64,000 nt of DNA. Origin: Bryoerythrophyllum caledonicum (lineage: Eukaryota > Streptophyta > Bryopsida > Pottiales > Pottiaceae). Shown here in pieces: positions 11,814 to 23,608 of this stretch. The stretch covers positions 10,233,845-10,297,844 of the forward strand of contig OZ020524.1 in assembly GCA_963971425.1 (NCBI GenBank), in the 5' to 3' direction. The stretch's first letter is position 1. Each line of letters begins with the position of its first letter. The translations under genes were made by a program, and so were the position numbers. The notes beneath the pieces were generated by a model. That model was not told the DNA's origin. It was given only the letters and a program-made list of their open reading frames with translations, and searched no databases.

Positions 11814-12183
11814 GAGCACCTGGTGCGGGGCATGGCAAGAGATGCGGCACAAGGGTGGATGCAGGGTCAGCGAGCCTCACAAACTCACACACCGCACCGT
11901 AACCATCCCACTCTTCTAAAAATGACCACACCAGACAAACTTGGAGTCACCAAATTTTTCCGTGGACCAATGTTCCCGTAACACATTGGAACGATGCTCG
12001 CGCACCGTTGACCAACTTGATTTGAGAATTTTTGAGTGTGCTCCAACCCACGCCAAACCGCCGTGAAATTGCTTGAAATTGGCGTCATTTTATGTTTGGC
12101 CTGACGAGATTTGTTTGCGGTGGAGAGCTCCCAAGGATGTGTTGTTGTTGGTGTGCCTATTGGCATGCCGGGTGCGGGTGCTC
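11814..12183. mobile_element. Harbinger-like MITE C (370 bp)
   Basis: Begins GAGCACCTGGTGCGGGGCATG; the complement of its right end begins GAGCACCCGCACCCGGCATG. TTA duplications lie at 11811-11813 and 12184-12186. Its right part resembles that of the MITE at 6506-6803. No coding capacity. Confidence 0.7.
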
Positions 12184-12186
12184 TTA

Positions 12187-13508
12187 GCAGGACACTTCTA
12201 TCTTGGCTACTATGGTCCTTGCCCTCTGATGATGGCATCATACATCAAAGTTGGACTGTAAAACCTAAATTTATAAAAGACAATTTTCACGTAAGAACTT
12301 CAAGGATTGAATTACTAATGTTTGGTGACATTACAAAATAATGTCTCACAACCAAAAAATGAACCATGGACAAAGCTCAACCTTTAAGTTTTCAAGAGTC
12401 CACTAAGTACACTAGAATAGAGTTGAATAGTACCTTTGTAAAAAAGTTGAATAGTACTATTGCAGAGTTGAATAGTGTAATTTTTTTAGGCAAGTAGCAA
12501 TGAAGGAAATTTCTTAGCAATCCTCATTGTCTATACTTTAAAACACTTATAAATTAAGGGTTTTACTTCTTTTTTTCAGATAAAACTCTTATGATAGAAG
12601 AGTGCATAATAATTCCATTTATTTTTTGGATATTAGATCCAACAATTTTTTTCCATGTTTAAAAAATAAGATTTATTTTTTAAATGGACAAATGGCTAAA
12701 AGGGAAGAAATTTAACGATGGTCTCCAAAGGAATCCGGCGTGAATAGAGTGTTTGTTCTTTCACCGCTAAGTCTACGTCCACATGCCATAGATTAGTAGT
12801 ATGGAACTACTTTCGCCACTGGAGGATAAACACTATTATATAACTAGTAAGAAATAACTGAGAGTACATATTACCAACACATAAGAAAATGACTAGTACT
12901 TTCTAAATCCTTAGTCTATTGGACTTTAATATGATCCAAATGTTCTAAGTTAAAGTCTAATACATTACAAATATAAAAGAAAGACTATTATTCTAAAAGT
13001 ATAAGAAAAATAGAGAGTTTGTAGCATTATAAGAATTAGGTTTGAACGTGGGGAGAGCTTTATTTTGTGTGCTTTTCTTTGAGGTTGAAAATCTAATGAA
13101 CCATGACCATTGACCGTTTGGCATTTAATGGTTTATTATCCACTTGTGTTTGATGAATAGAGTTTATTATAATAAGAAGCAATATTATACTAAACTTCGC
13201 TTTGTATGCCGAAAAATACAAGTTTGAGTGAGCCTTGTGGTGTGCGCATGTTGCAACCATGATCCTATACTAACTCAGTGAAAGGAAGTCTAAGGACTGG
13301 AGGAGGTTAAATCTTGAAAGTAGGAACCACTCAAATCAGCCATATTAGAATTAGTAGGTTTCATTTTTGGATTTGTGGCAATGAAAACTACAATACCAAA
13401 ATGGAAATGGATATTCTGGAACATGACAAGCAATTGGAAGCCACCAGTATAAAAAGAGATAAAAAGAGATCCACACACCCCTAAAGCCATTCACAAATCC
13501 TTTTGATA
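12187..13508. other. AT-rich non-coding DNA with a partial SINE copy
   Basis: Positions 12751-12840 match the 3' body of the SINE at 11311-11620 with many differences. The rest is AT-rich with no ORF worth annotating. Confidence 0.4.
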
Positions 13509-14026
13509 TCTTACAGAGTATCGCTGATCAACGATGATTCGGGTTCGAGGGGGTGTGATGAGACGAGGCCGAGGGCGGTTGCGGTCCTGCAGCTGTGAAC
13601 GTCGTCTCTACGGAATCAGAGATTAACTAGATAGGGTCATAGCGGGTGCACATCTCGACGTTTGAAGTGGTCCTCTAGCGCCATTTAATGGTCTGGATCT
13701 CCTTATGAAGAGAGGGTGCAAGTTAGGGCAGTTTAGGGCTATGTACATCCGGTCGCAAAGGTCGAGTCATCTGAAGATCAAGTCGGTGACGATCTGCAAC
13801 ACATTGGAGCGTTAACTGGGGTAGTGTCACGTAACGACAATGGAAGTTAGAGTATTAACAAGTAAGGCAGCGGAACTCAACGTCCGTGTACCAAAACACA
13901 AAACAAATAGGCGGAGGTATCTGCAGGATCCCATAGTCTGCGAGGTGGTATTAGGGTTAGTATTAGGGTTAGGGTTAGGAAGTAGCGCAAAGGAAGTGCG
14001 TGGCTGTTTAAGAAGCTACTAGCGCC

Positions 14027-14431
14027 ATGGCCAAACACATGCCTCAGCAACCTCCGCCACCACCACGCTCCTTCAATTCAATTGCGACTTCAAGCGCAGA
14101 TGCAGCACTCGGCGAGCCTAGGATAACAACTGCTTACAGTTTTGCCGAGGCACTCAAGGCGCATACTGCTCACGCTCCATTCAAATCATCAGCTTCGGAA
14201 AAAAAGAGGAAAGCAGAAGTGCTACTCAAGCATGAACTCCCGGAACCGGAGGTCGTAGCATCGATGGCACACCTGGGAAGTCACGCCGAACTCAACCCAT
14301 CCAAGGCAACCCCCGGTGAGATCCTCCCAGACTCCCTATTTTGTAGTGGTTCAGGGTTCCTGTTGTGCAGACAAGCTGCCCTTTCCACACTTGATGAAGA
14401 GAAGGTTTAGAAGGAAATGGAACATTTTCAA
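14027..14431 (+). pseudogene. LINE ORF1, N-terminal part
   Basis: ATG at 14027 is followed by a Pro-rich start and a reading frame to TAG at 14408. The frame then continues K-E-M-E-H-F-Q to the insertion point of the 12.6-kb transposon. With that element and one 9-bp duplication removed, the frame runs straight on at 27006. The TAG stands where a sense codon is needed and fits CAG to TAG. Known of the family: ORF1 of plant L1-like elements is an RNA-binding gag-like protein. The upstream 500 bp (13526-14026) is 5' UTR and includes a few TTAGGG-like hexamers near 13950-13980. Confidence 0.75.
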
Positions 14432-14440
14432 CGGGGGAAA

Positions 14441-14503
14441 GCTATTTTGCGAGCGCAGAAATGCGAGCGGAGAGCGGCGAGCCTTGGTTTGCGAGCGTAG
14501 AGC
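14441..14503 (+). repeat. Left terminal inverted repeat of the 12.6-kb transposon
   Basis: Begins GCTATTTTGCGAGCG and contains four spaced copies of GCGAGC. It pairs with 26928-26990. The repeated hexamer is a plausible transposase-binding motif (inference). Confidence 0.9.
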
Positions 14504-15391
14504 CTAAAAAAGTCGAGATTTAATACAAAAAGTAAAAGTATGGTGGAACTTTGAGTATAAAGTTAAAAAAATAAAAACCAAGGATTAGGATAGGGTCCTA
14601 TAGCCGTGGTCATTGGATCACATCTGGAGATTCAAATGTTGTCATGATGTACTACTTTGCTTCTTGAATTGAAATTAGAAGCGGGCTTGAGGTTGACATG
14701 GATAGTACTACCCTATGACCGTGGCCACATTTTGAGTAGAAGAAATCAATCGATTGAACCATAGTAGAGGAGCAAAGTTCAATTTCAAAATGAAATTTGC
14801 TTATATTTGGACAAGTTAGTGGATTTTTAAAGAGTTGGACTATAAAAACCAATTTTTTTGAAAAGGTTTGACAAAATAAGACAAAGTGCGCTTCTAAACA
14901 AAGGATGCAGAAGAAGAGAAATGTAGAGAATTCCTTACAATTGAGAATGTGGTATTAAAATGAATTTCAAAAGAGGGGAAAAAAGGCACCAGAATGAAGG
15001 GTTTTATTGCCAGTATTACTATAATACGAAGTTCGGGAGGATATGGGATTGGATCCGGTAGAATGCCTACATTGATGTATATATGTTTGTATGTATGTAT
15101 GAATGTATGTATTGAGATCTTAAAGAACGTAGGATGTACAAAATTTATTTTACAAAAAAGAGAAGAATTCTATTTAATGGATTATTGTCTTCGGCTTGAG
15201 CTCTTCAATTGAATGAAGTTGGATATTGTCATTCACCTTCTCAATCGAAGTGATGAATACAAAATAGTAAAAGCACAACAATGCAAGGCAATATTGGAAA
15301 AAAGTAAAAACTCAAAGAAAACATTGTTTATGGCCATGGATTGAATAGAAAATATAACTCAAAAAGAGGGAGCAATGAGGCTTGAGAAGAT
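14504..15391. other. Left subterminal non-coding part of the transposon
   Basis: AT-rich, with a TGTA microsatellite near 15078-15112. No gene seen. Confidence 0.5.
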
Positions 15392-16099
15392 CTAGAAATC
15401 GGAACTGTCGGAACTAGGTGACAAGATGTGTAAGTCTACTTTTGCCTCATCGTCAATATACCTACAAACATGTCTGTTAAAACGTAGAGGACGCGAAGAA
15501 GTCGGAGACGATGTCGATGCTTGTAAATTAGCGACTTCTGCATCCCATGGAGCCGTGACGAAGTCTTTGACGGGTGACACGGTAGCAGCCACTAGTCTGC
15601 AGTAGCATAATGCGGATCAGTAGATACGAATGAAAATTAGAACGGTCTAACAAAACGAGAAGGGAAATAAATGAGAACGTACTTACTCAAGCGGTTTCTT
15701 CGTGTGACTTGACGGATGGGAACATCAATATCAGGTGCAGTCCGAGCCGTTGAAGTAGAAGCCTGGATGGAAATGATCTCTTCGGTAGTCTTGAACAGTT
15801 TGAGCATTGCTTCAAAGACAAGGAAGTCATCCTCAAGGATAGCAATATGACGGCCAATGGTTGTGCAAGCCCGAATGGAATTTCCTAGTCACAAAAAAAA
15901 CATTCATCATGGGTAATCAAAGCAAAATTAGAAATAGACAATGAAAAACACAGTCCACCAGTACGTACCAACTGTGGCGGTAGTGTCGAGGACTACAGCT
16001 CCTCCCTTTGTCAGTGCCGTAATGAGCATTTGGAGGAAGACCGGGTCTTTTTCACAAGCCCTGTGAGCCGCAAAAATGGCTCACGATGATGAATGGACC

Positions 16100-17020
16100 A
16101 TGCATCATGTGCGTTAAGGTTAACAAATAGTAGAAATGGGTTATCCCATTGGATTAGCTCATGATTTTTGATCAAAATGGCCAAATAGCCATTTCATACA
16201 CTAATTCTTAAAATGGGAGCCACATTATGGCAACCAAGATTTTTATGGAGTTAACCAAAAAAATAAATAGAAAGAAAAAAATAAAGGAAAGGTTAAGAAA
16301 ATAAAAACAATAGAAAAAAAAATTAGAAATAGAAGGAGAGGAGAAGAATTTACCTCCTACCAAGTTGGGGACCGCAAAGTGGCCACGGTGAGGAAACCAC
16401 GGAAAAAAATGGGACAAGAGGAAGAATGATGGTGAGGAGAAAGAAAAAAGAATGAGGCTTTAAAAGCCATTAAAAAAAATAGTCAAAAGGGGTCCAAAAG
16501 ACTTGGGCAAAACCCTCACCAATCACTAAGTAAATTAGGCATAATCTCGAGCAAGGGGAATTCAAATTAGGTGGAGTAGGTAGATTTAGCATCCTTGAAT
16601 TAGCTAGATAGCTCACTTATTGGTGATCATGCGCACACCATGTGGCATAAGGTTAAATTATGAGATTTAAGTATTCCTTGGTTAGTGGGACACCCACTTT
16701 TGTTAGTGCAAGGGTGGCGCATAATTAATTAGTTATAGGTTAAAGGTTTTTTATGAAGAAGGTCATTTATGGAGGAAGGAAAAGGCGGCAGAGAACGACC
16801 TTGGGAATGCAAGGGGAGCAAAGGGCTTGGGGGGTTACCCCTTGGGAGACGCTCATTCGAAGTAGGGACTGTGGAAATATAGAGAGTGGACTGAAGGACG
16901 AGGAACTAAGGGGAAGAGAGCCGGAAGCCCCGGCTAGGAGAGATTGTGTTGTGAGAACGAGTAGAGCAGTGGAGGAAGACCGGAAGCCCTGGCGAGTGGT
17001 AGAAGAGCTGAATTAGGTCA
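16100..17020. other. Long intron or inserted DNA within the ParB-methyltransferase-like gene
   Basis: A/T-rich with A-runs at 16250-16460. No ORF or exon of the surrounding gene recognised. An undetected insertion is possible. Confidence 0.3.
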
Positions 17021-17024
17021 GACT

Positions 17025-17359
17025 AGGGCGAGGAAGAACACGAAGATCACGACTAAGAGCAAGACGAGCATCACGAACAGAGCAGGAGCACACGAAGAGG
17101 CGATCGCGAGCAGAAGGCGATCATAAGAAGACGATCACACCAGACCATGGCGAGGAAGAACACGATCACAAAGCACCAGACCAGGGCGAGGAAGAACACA
17201 AAGATCACGACTGAGAGCAAGACGAGCATCACGAATAGAGTAGGAGCACATGAAGAGGCGATCGCGAGCAGAAGGCAATCACAAGAAGACGATCACACCA
17301 GACCAGGGCAAGGAAGAACACGATCACGAAGCACCAGACCAGGGCAAGGAAGAACACCA
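17025..17359. repeat. 158-bp tandem repeat, two copies plus a partial third
   Basis: Units start at 17025, 17183 and 17341, each with AGGGCGAGGAAGAACAC or a close variant. They contain GCGATCGCGAGCAGAAGG. Copies differ at scattered bases. An ORF running through it is a by-product. Confidence 0.85.
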
Positions 17360-18140
17360 TCAAGGGCAGAGGGTGAATTGAACAAGATCAGGGAGCCCCT
17401 CCTCTCTCTCAGACTTGTTCATCATTCCCTTGTGCATGTGATAGGAAGGAACCCTAGTTTTGCTATGTACAACCATCGCGCGGAAGCGCTGCCCAAATTA
17501 CAATAGAATTAGGGTTTTCATCAACCTAAAAAAACCGGTTTTAATATATACAAGAAGTTAAACGCAACTGGAGGTATATGTATGGTAGGATGTTTGAGTA
17601 GGATTTCTTGTGTGAATGTGCCTGACATGCACGTGATGTATGGTGCATGGTTTTAAATAAACGTATGAGTTGAGTGTTGCATTGCTGGTCGCTTGGCTGT
17701 GAGTCGGAGGTTAAGTTGGAGGGATAATTGAATGTTGCCATTGCGTTAAGCACAAAAAAATAAGAAGGATACAAAAAAAAACATAAAAAACGAAGTTGTA
17801 ACCAAGAAGATAATGGGGACATGAATTCTGGTATCAAAGAAGAAGGTATGTCTGCTGTCAGCTGCTGTCAGGGTCGTACTTTGGTCTAAACTCAGCCTTT
17901 GAGGGTCTAATCAAGTTCATAAGCCAGGCTGAACCCATCTAAGCCAAAAAAAATTGAAATTGGAGCCCTAGGGCAAAACTTATGTGTGTTTGAAGTTCGG
18001 GACCAACTTAAGGCTGAATTCAGTCATCACAACGCCATTTGTCCACTAAAATCTCAAGTAACCACAACCTAAACCGCTATGACCCGTGCGTGGCATGTAT
18101 GGTTAGTTCCAATGGTGATTGCACACGGGGTTGTATCCCG
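17360..18140. other. Non-coding DNA, probably intronic
   Basis: Lies between exon 7 and exon 8 of the ParB-methyltransferase-like gene. No exon recognised. Confidence 0.3.
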
Positions 18141-21100
18141 GTTTTAGAGTCTTGTGTTCAAGATAAGCCACCCGCCTTGAAGCATTGTAAACCGCCCTAA
18201 AGCATTGAAGCAAACGTTAACTCCTGGGTTTCCAAAAGCAGTAAGAGGAAGGTCATTAATTCCCCACCACTTTCGATACAACTTGAAGTTACAGGCCGCC
18301 GCATATGAGAAGACGTCTGTTCGAATGTCAGGAACGTCTGGGGAAAAAACCAGCATGCCACCCTGTTTCTGGAGAAAATTCTCTACAAATTCGAACATGT
18401 AGTCCACATCTTTGACTGAGTACTCATTCCAGGGTAGAATGTAAGTTGCGTCCAAAGAGATTCCAGGAATAGGGAGGCCATCCTTCAAATCTGCCATAAT
18501 AAAATTGAATCCAGAATGTTTGTAGTGTAGGGAGAGTGCGGCACTTCCAGACTCTTTTTTCAACTGCAAACGATGCAAAAGATCAAAGAATGAGAAAAAA
18601 AAGGTGAGCATTAATCTTTGAAATGGAAAGAATGTATAATTAAAGGTTGAATGGATGGCGCCAATGCCGTGGAAGTAGTGTTCTACTGAGCAGAGACATG
18701 AATAAGTACCAGGGCGTAGTGGAGAGGCCGCCCAAATAAACGCCAAAAAAATAATTAACTTTAGAGAAATGACAACCGAAACTGAAGAGGGTGTCATTGA
18801 TAAATTATGCGGAGGGCGGCAAATGAAACAGATGATGAAAATCAATTCTGAAATTGATTGGAAGGACTCTACCTCAAGCCCGAAGTTGTTAAGCTTCATG
18901 AGGCACTCGTGAACTTCAGGTAGTTTCTCCATAATCTCACGTATGCTTGTGTGTTCCACCAAGATGGAAGAAGGATGAGTTATAGCACTGACAGCAGCTG
19001 ATGTACCTGTAGCCACCTTCTTCTTCAATTTCTGAGTAACTTAGGCCAAGGGACTGCACTCGCCTTGCAACTGTGACGACGGAGAGTGTAGGGTCCCGAT
19101 AGCAACATACGGCAATGGAAAGTCATCAACTCTGTCACTGACTTCCACGTTCACATCTATGTCCACGACAGGGAACGTCAATTCGTGAGCTGCCTGCTTC
19201 GCCGTCATCTTTGCAATCGTAGCTTCGGCAAGGCGCTTCATACTTGCTTTAGCTTCAACCGCGACAACCTTCAATTTCAGGGCAGTTTCAGCCTCCGATG
19301 CGGCTTTTGCCTCAAAATCAGCTTTCTCCTTCTTAGCCTTCTCTTCAGCAGCAACCTTCCTCTTCAATCCTTGAGGTTGCTTCACTGGCGCTGCCGTTTC
19401 AAGGGGTGGAACCTCAACTTTATTGCCTGCTAAATCTGGCTAGATGCGGTTCCTGAGTGCAACATCAAACGATGGTGGCTTTGTTAATGGGCAATCCAAG
19501 TACCACCCGGAGTTCTGCCAATGCTGATGAGTCCACTTCTTTGAGATGACATCTGTAATCATGCAACTTTCAGAATCTCGATCCAAATAGCTCTCAAAGA
19601 AAGCAGGCGTCTTCATTGTCGCCTTTCTTGGATAAAGAATGTAGAAGAAGTATCCGTAGATGACACGAGTCATGGCCTGTGAGAGTCCATCCTGCAACTC
19701 TGCATAGCGATTCTTGTGCACTCCCTTGGAACTCAACTCATCAAGAAACGCCAAGTCCCAAAGCTGAATTCGCATTCTCTCCACCCATACCTCAATCGTT
19801 GGAATGGCGCTTTCTCCAACTGGATGATAGTTAATCGAATCGCCGAGCTCAAATTATGTTGAATCAAACAAGGCCTTCACTTCAGATGAAGCTGCATATA
19901 CATAACAATGGATATTATAAAAAGAAATTCTAAATTTGATAATTCGAGGAATTAGAAACAGACCTGTGCCCACCAAGCCGCCTTTGTTAGCCAGCCAGGA
20001 AAGTTATGGTCCAGAAACTTGGCCTTCGGGAATTTCACAGCAGCTCGTAGGGAAGCTGGCTTGTTTCAACAATCCAACCATTTCACCTTGGTGCCGGCGC
20101 CCATCGCCGAGGTTGAAAAGTACCAAAGCTTTTCTTGAGTCATCTCTGGGTCATCCTCACGACTCTCATAATGAAGCCGCACTTGTTCTAGGAACTGAGG
20201 GGTGTGCTTGGGATCTGCAATCAGCAACTGCTTCTTCAGTTTGTTGCACATTTCTTTCTTCGCCTTCTTCACTGCCTTACCAATTGCCTTGTGCAGCTTA
20301 CCCGTTGTCCACTCTGATGACTTCTCTGGATACTTCTCTTGGAAAATTCGAGTTGCATGTGCCACCATATCACCAAGCTGTTGCTGTTAAACCATCAAAA
20401 ATATAGATTGACTGCCAGTGACTAGCAGAGGGAAAAAGTCAATGGTCGAGAGGCACCAATTCTGATGTACAACCTCTTTGAGGCAGCTGATAGCGGCTGC
20501 CCCAATGGAGTGCCTCATGGGTTGCAAATATCATACGAGGCAGACATAATGGTTACAAATACTCTGGAAAGGCAGAACAAGAAGAGACAGAGGTAATATT
20601 TTGTACCTGGTATAAAATCCCGACTAGTGAATCAATAGTCAATGTATACCAAGTATTTGGATTTATCTTGTGCTTCTTTTCCGCGTCTGCAATTTCCTCC
20701 TTGGAGACAAGGTCCTCGAAGTATTTGAGAGGCTGACCAGCAATTCCCTGGAGGCGATAGAGTTTATGCACGAGATTCGTTTTAACATGACCGGTTTGGT
20801 TTCGCTTGAACACTCCACAAGAACTTGATTAGCAAATTGATATTTAACTAAGACATGAAAGAGAAACAAAGTAAAATAATTACCAATTCACTTGGTGAAG
20901 TGCCGACAGAGGAAATCCAATTTGACCCTCAACATTTAACACGATTGACTCGACAGAATAGTGCCACCCTGGATCGTCATCATGATCATGATTAATTATA
21001 GGCATCGAAGCAGCAAGTCGATGATTGCCATCCCAAACGAAAAACATCTTCCCTGAAAACTGCTTCCATGCATTCTCACTCTACAGCTCCTGCTCGAATG

Positions 21101-21520
21101 CATCATTAGCGTTCTTCCATGCTTGACTCCACTTAGCTATGTCGCTAGCAGTCACATCCATCTCCTTTCGAAGATCCTCAGCGGACATCTCCTCTTGCTC
21201 CTCTGAATCTGCATCGTCCTGAGTAGCTTCACCATCCTGTGTCTCCAAAGTATCTTAACAAAAGAACACAAAACAATTCTGACGAAAGCTCCATACCAAT
21301 AATAACAACAATTATGCTTTAGAAAAAACACAATGACAAACGTGATTCAAGTATTTCAGGCTGCGGTAACTCCATCAGATCCTCAGATTGCATCAACCTA
21401 CTTGGCACCTCAGAAGGCTCATCCTCTGAAAAACAAGGGCTGTTAAAAAGAGGATAAATTAACCAAAACAAAACTTTACAACAACTATGCACATACAACA
21501 AAGATAGAATCGACAAAGTT

Positions 21521-22075
21521 GTGCTCAGGCTCGCTGTGGCCGTTGCCACACCCGCAAACGCCACCCCCGGCGAGGAGGCAGCCGCTGTCCGCGGCCTTCT
21601 TCGCCATGGCCATGCCCATGGCCATGGCCGTCGTCTAGACAGACGACGGTCATGGCCATGGCCACGGCGAAGAGGCTGCGCCCCTCCTCGCCATGGCCGT
21701 TGTGTGCTGCGGCGAGGAGGCGGAGCACCCTCCTCGCCGTGGCCGTCGTCGCTGCACACTACGGTCACCGCCACGGCCATGGCCATGGCGGTGGCCGTCG
21801 TCTGTAGCGACGACGGCCACGGCAAGGAGGCTACCGACAGCGGCCCCCTCCTCGCCGTGGCCGTTGTCCGCTGCAGCGTCAACGTCCACGGCGAGGAGGG
21901 GGAGTAGACTCCTCGCTATGGCCGTCGTCTCCAGCGATGACGACCATGGCCATGGCGAGGAGGGTTTCGGCCCTTCTCGCCATGGCCGTCGTCTTGACAG
22001 ACATTGGCCATGGCAAGGAGCCCACCGACAGCGACTGCCTCCTTGCCGTGGCCATCGTTTGTCAAGACGTCGTCT
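21521..22075. repeat. GC-rich minisatellite in intron 1 of the ParB-methyltransferase-like gene
   Basis: Degenerate repeats built on CTCCTCGCCATGGCCGTCGTC and GCCATGGCCATGG, in both orientations, fill most of intron 1 (22141-21426). The surroundings are AT-rich, so the contrast is sharp. All long ORFs here are low-complexity artefacts. Confidence 0.8.
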
Positions 22076-22782
22076 GCGACGAAGCAATCAATTGAAAACA
22101 CTACTTCATTACGTAATCCCAAATTCAAATTCGTGTCTTACCAACTGCGGTGCGGGTTGCGATCTCCATCTCAATGTCCACTACCTGCAGAACTTCACTT
22201 CCGCTCCTCGCCATGGCTGCAACTGCATGTGTTGCACGACAACAAGTTAGTTACTGACCTTCACACTAAGTTTGATGACCTACATCGTCTTCAACAACGG
22301 CGTTGCATTAAGCAAAGGAAAAAAAGACACCTCACTCATTTGCGCCTTGCTATCTTCACACAAACCCAAGTATAATCCAAAGGAGAAGTGGAGGACATAC
22401 TGTAGTATACACCAAGTAGCAATGAGTTCTTTCATTAGAACTTGGCGAGTTTATTATTTCATTCAATATGCATGGAATTCTCATTCTGAAAAGTTAAAAT
22501 GTTTAACGAGACTAAATTTTTATGGGCTGCTGATTGATCGTTTCTATGCACAAACACCCAGCATTAAGGTGGGACATCTAAAACATTAATCTGTTTCTGC
22601 GAACCCATCCGACATTCTAAAATTGTTTTGTTCAGTACCAGACATTGGTTCCGGGTGTATCACCTGATTGTCGAGAGGACTACTGTGATGGATATTGGCC
22701 ATTGATACGATCTGGTGTCGCATGAGTACTTTCAAATGCGCTTTCTCTCAAACTCAGCTTCTCCGGTTCTCCAAAAGTCTTT

Positions 22783-23001
22783 CTAGTCTCTACAGGACTG
22801 AGCACCTCTTCTTTCTAGACTATCCTCCATTGTTAGACAATTGATATCCGCTTCTTCGAATTCTAGTGCTTTTACAGTATCCCCAGAGTCTTCCACTCTA
22901 AAATAAGATCTCAACTTTCTCATCAGCCTCGACCTCTTCAACTGCTTTGGATTGGTAAGATACACAGCCTTTCTCTTTCGCCTTCTTGGCATATTACACA
23001 A
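22783..23001 (-). other. Possible small exon with a very basic, NLS-like start
   Basis: A 72-codon - strand ORF with M-P-R-R-R-K-R-K-A near its start and more Lys/Arg after it. It lies upstream of the ParB-methyltransferase-like gene and on the same strand. It could be a separate small gene or an upstream exon; no splice link was established. Confidence 0.25.
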
Positions 23002-23608
23002 GCATTCTGACTCTACTCGCTCTCAACATTACAAGCTTCTTTAGGCAGAATCCTTATGTAATAAGTTTTTGACGTTTGATTTCCATCTAGAAGGTGCACA
23101 AAAGCAAAGAAGATCTTTTTGTCATAATTGTCAACCTTTTTTGAAGATTTGGGCCTGATAAAAATAACTTCACTGCTGACAGCAATAACCGCACAAGTTC
23201 ATGCAATTTTTAAATCTGACTCTTTGAATCTATTGGGATATCGATATCGAATTTTTGGAAGTCGCCACTTTAGATTAACATACGTTGAGCACCACCTTCT
23301 TTTGTCATTCAAACTCTGTTGTACTGAATGAAGATATAATAGTTTAAACAATCTACAACGCAGTGCATTCATGTATTTTTAATTATCTATGGTCCTTGTC
23401 TTGCGCCTAATTAATTACTTGCAGGCCAATTAAGATCTAGCCCCCAACCGCCTATTTATCAAAGATTTCCTGGAATTGATTATTTTGTTGAGCACCTTGT
23501 TGAATCAACTTGATAAACTCACACTTCTCAAATGGAGTCCCCTTTAATCTTTAGAGTAACCTTCACTTTATCGTTTTCTTCATCATAGATTCTTCTCATG
23601 CGTAGGAA
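23002..23608. other. Intergenic region between the two transposon genes
   Basis: AT-rich. I searched it for the missing N-terminal part of the transposase (first catalytic aspartates) and saw none. Confidence 0.4.

Larger units (their letters stand above)
15392..22214 (-). pseudogene. ParB-like domain plus permuted DNA-methyltransferase-like domain, multi-exon gene
   Basis: I assembled exons with GT-AG borders and matching phases: 22214-22142, 21425-21342, 21253-20884, 20823-20607, 20383-19964, 19891-18873, 18563 to about 18150, then 16060-15969, 15884-15687 and 15591-15392. The product would be about 1000 aa. Exon 3 has V-W-D-G-N-H-R-L-A-A, the signature of the ParB/sulfiredoxin fold. Exon 6 ends in a Lys/Ala/Glu coiled coil. 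Exon 7 has a methyltransferase motif IV-like region (D-A-T-Y-I-L-P-W-N) followed by G-G-M-L-V-F. Exons 8-9 have a motif I-like region (V-V-L-D-T-T-A-T-V-G-N-S then G-R-H-I-A-I-L-E-D-D). Motif IV before I is the order of beta-class amino-methyltransferases; ParB-methylase pairs are common in bacterial and phage DNA. Both catalytic motifs depart from consensus. Damage: stops at 21081, 20004, 19854, 19440 and 19041, all fitting CAR to TAR, and a 1-base loss near 20130. Exons between 18150 and 16060 may be missing. Confidence 0.7.

Noticed and set aside
13950..13982. TTAGGG-like hexamers suggesting a telomere or interstitial telomeric repeat
   Set aside because: Only four imperfect units inside a LINE 5' UTR; too short to mean a telomere.
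21521..22250. Several 120-190 codon ORFs on both strands
   Set aside because: They run through a GC-rich minisatellite intron; low complexity and not gene-like.
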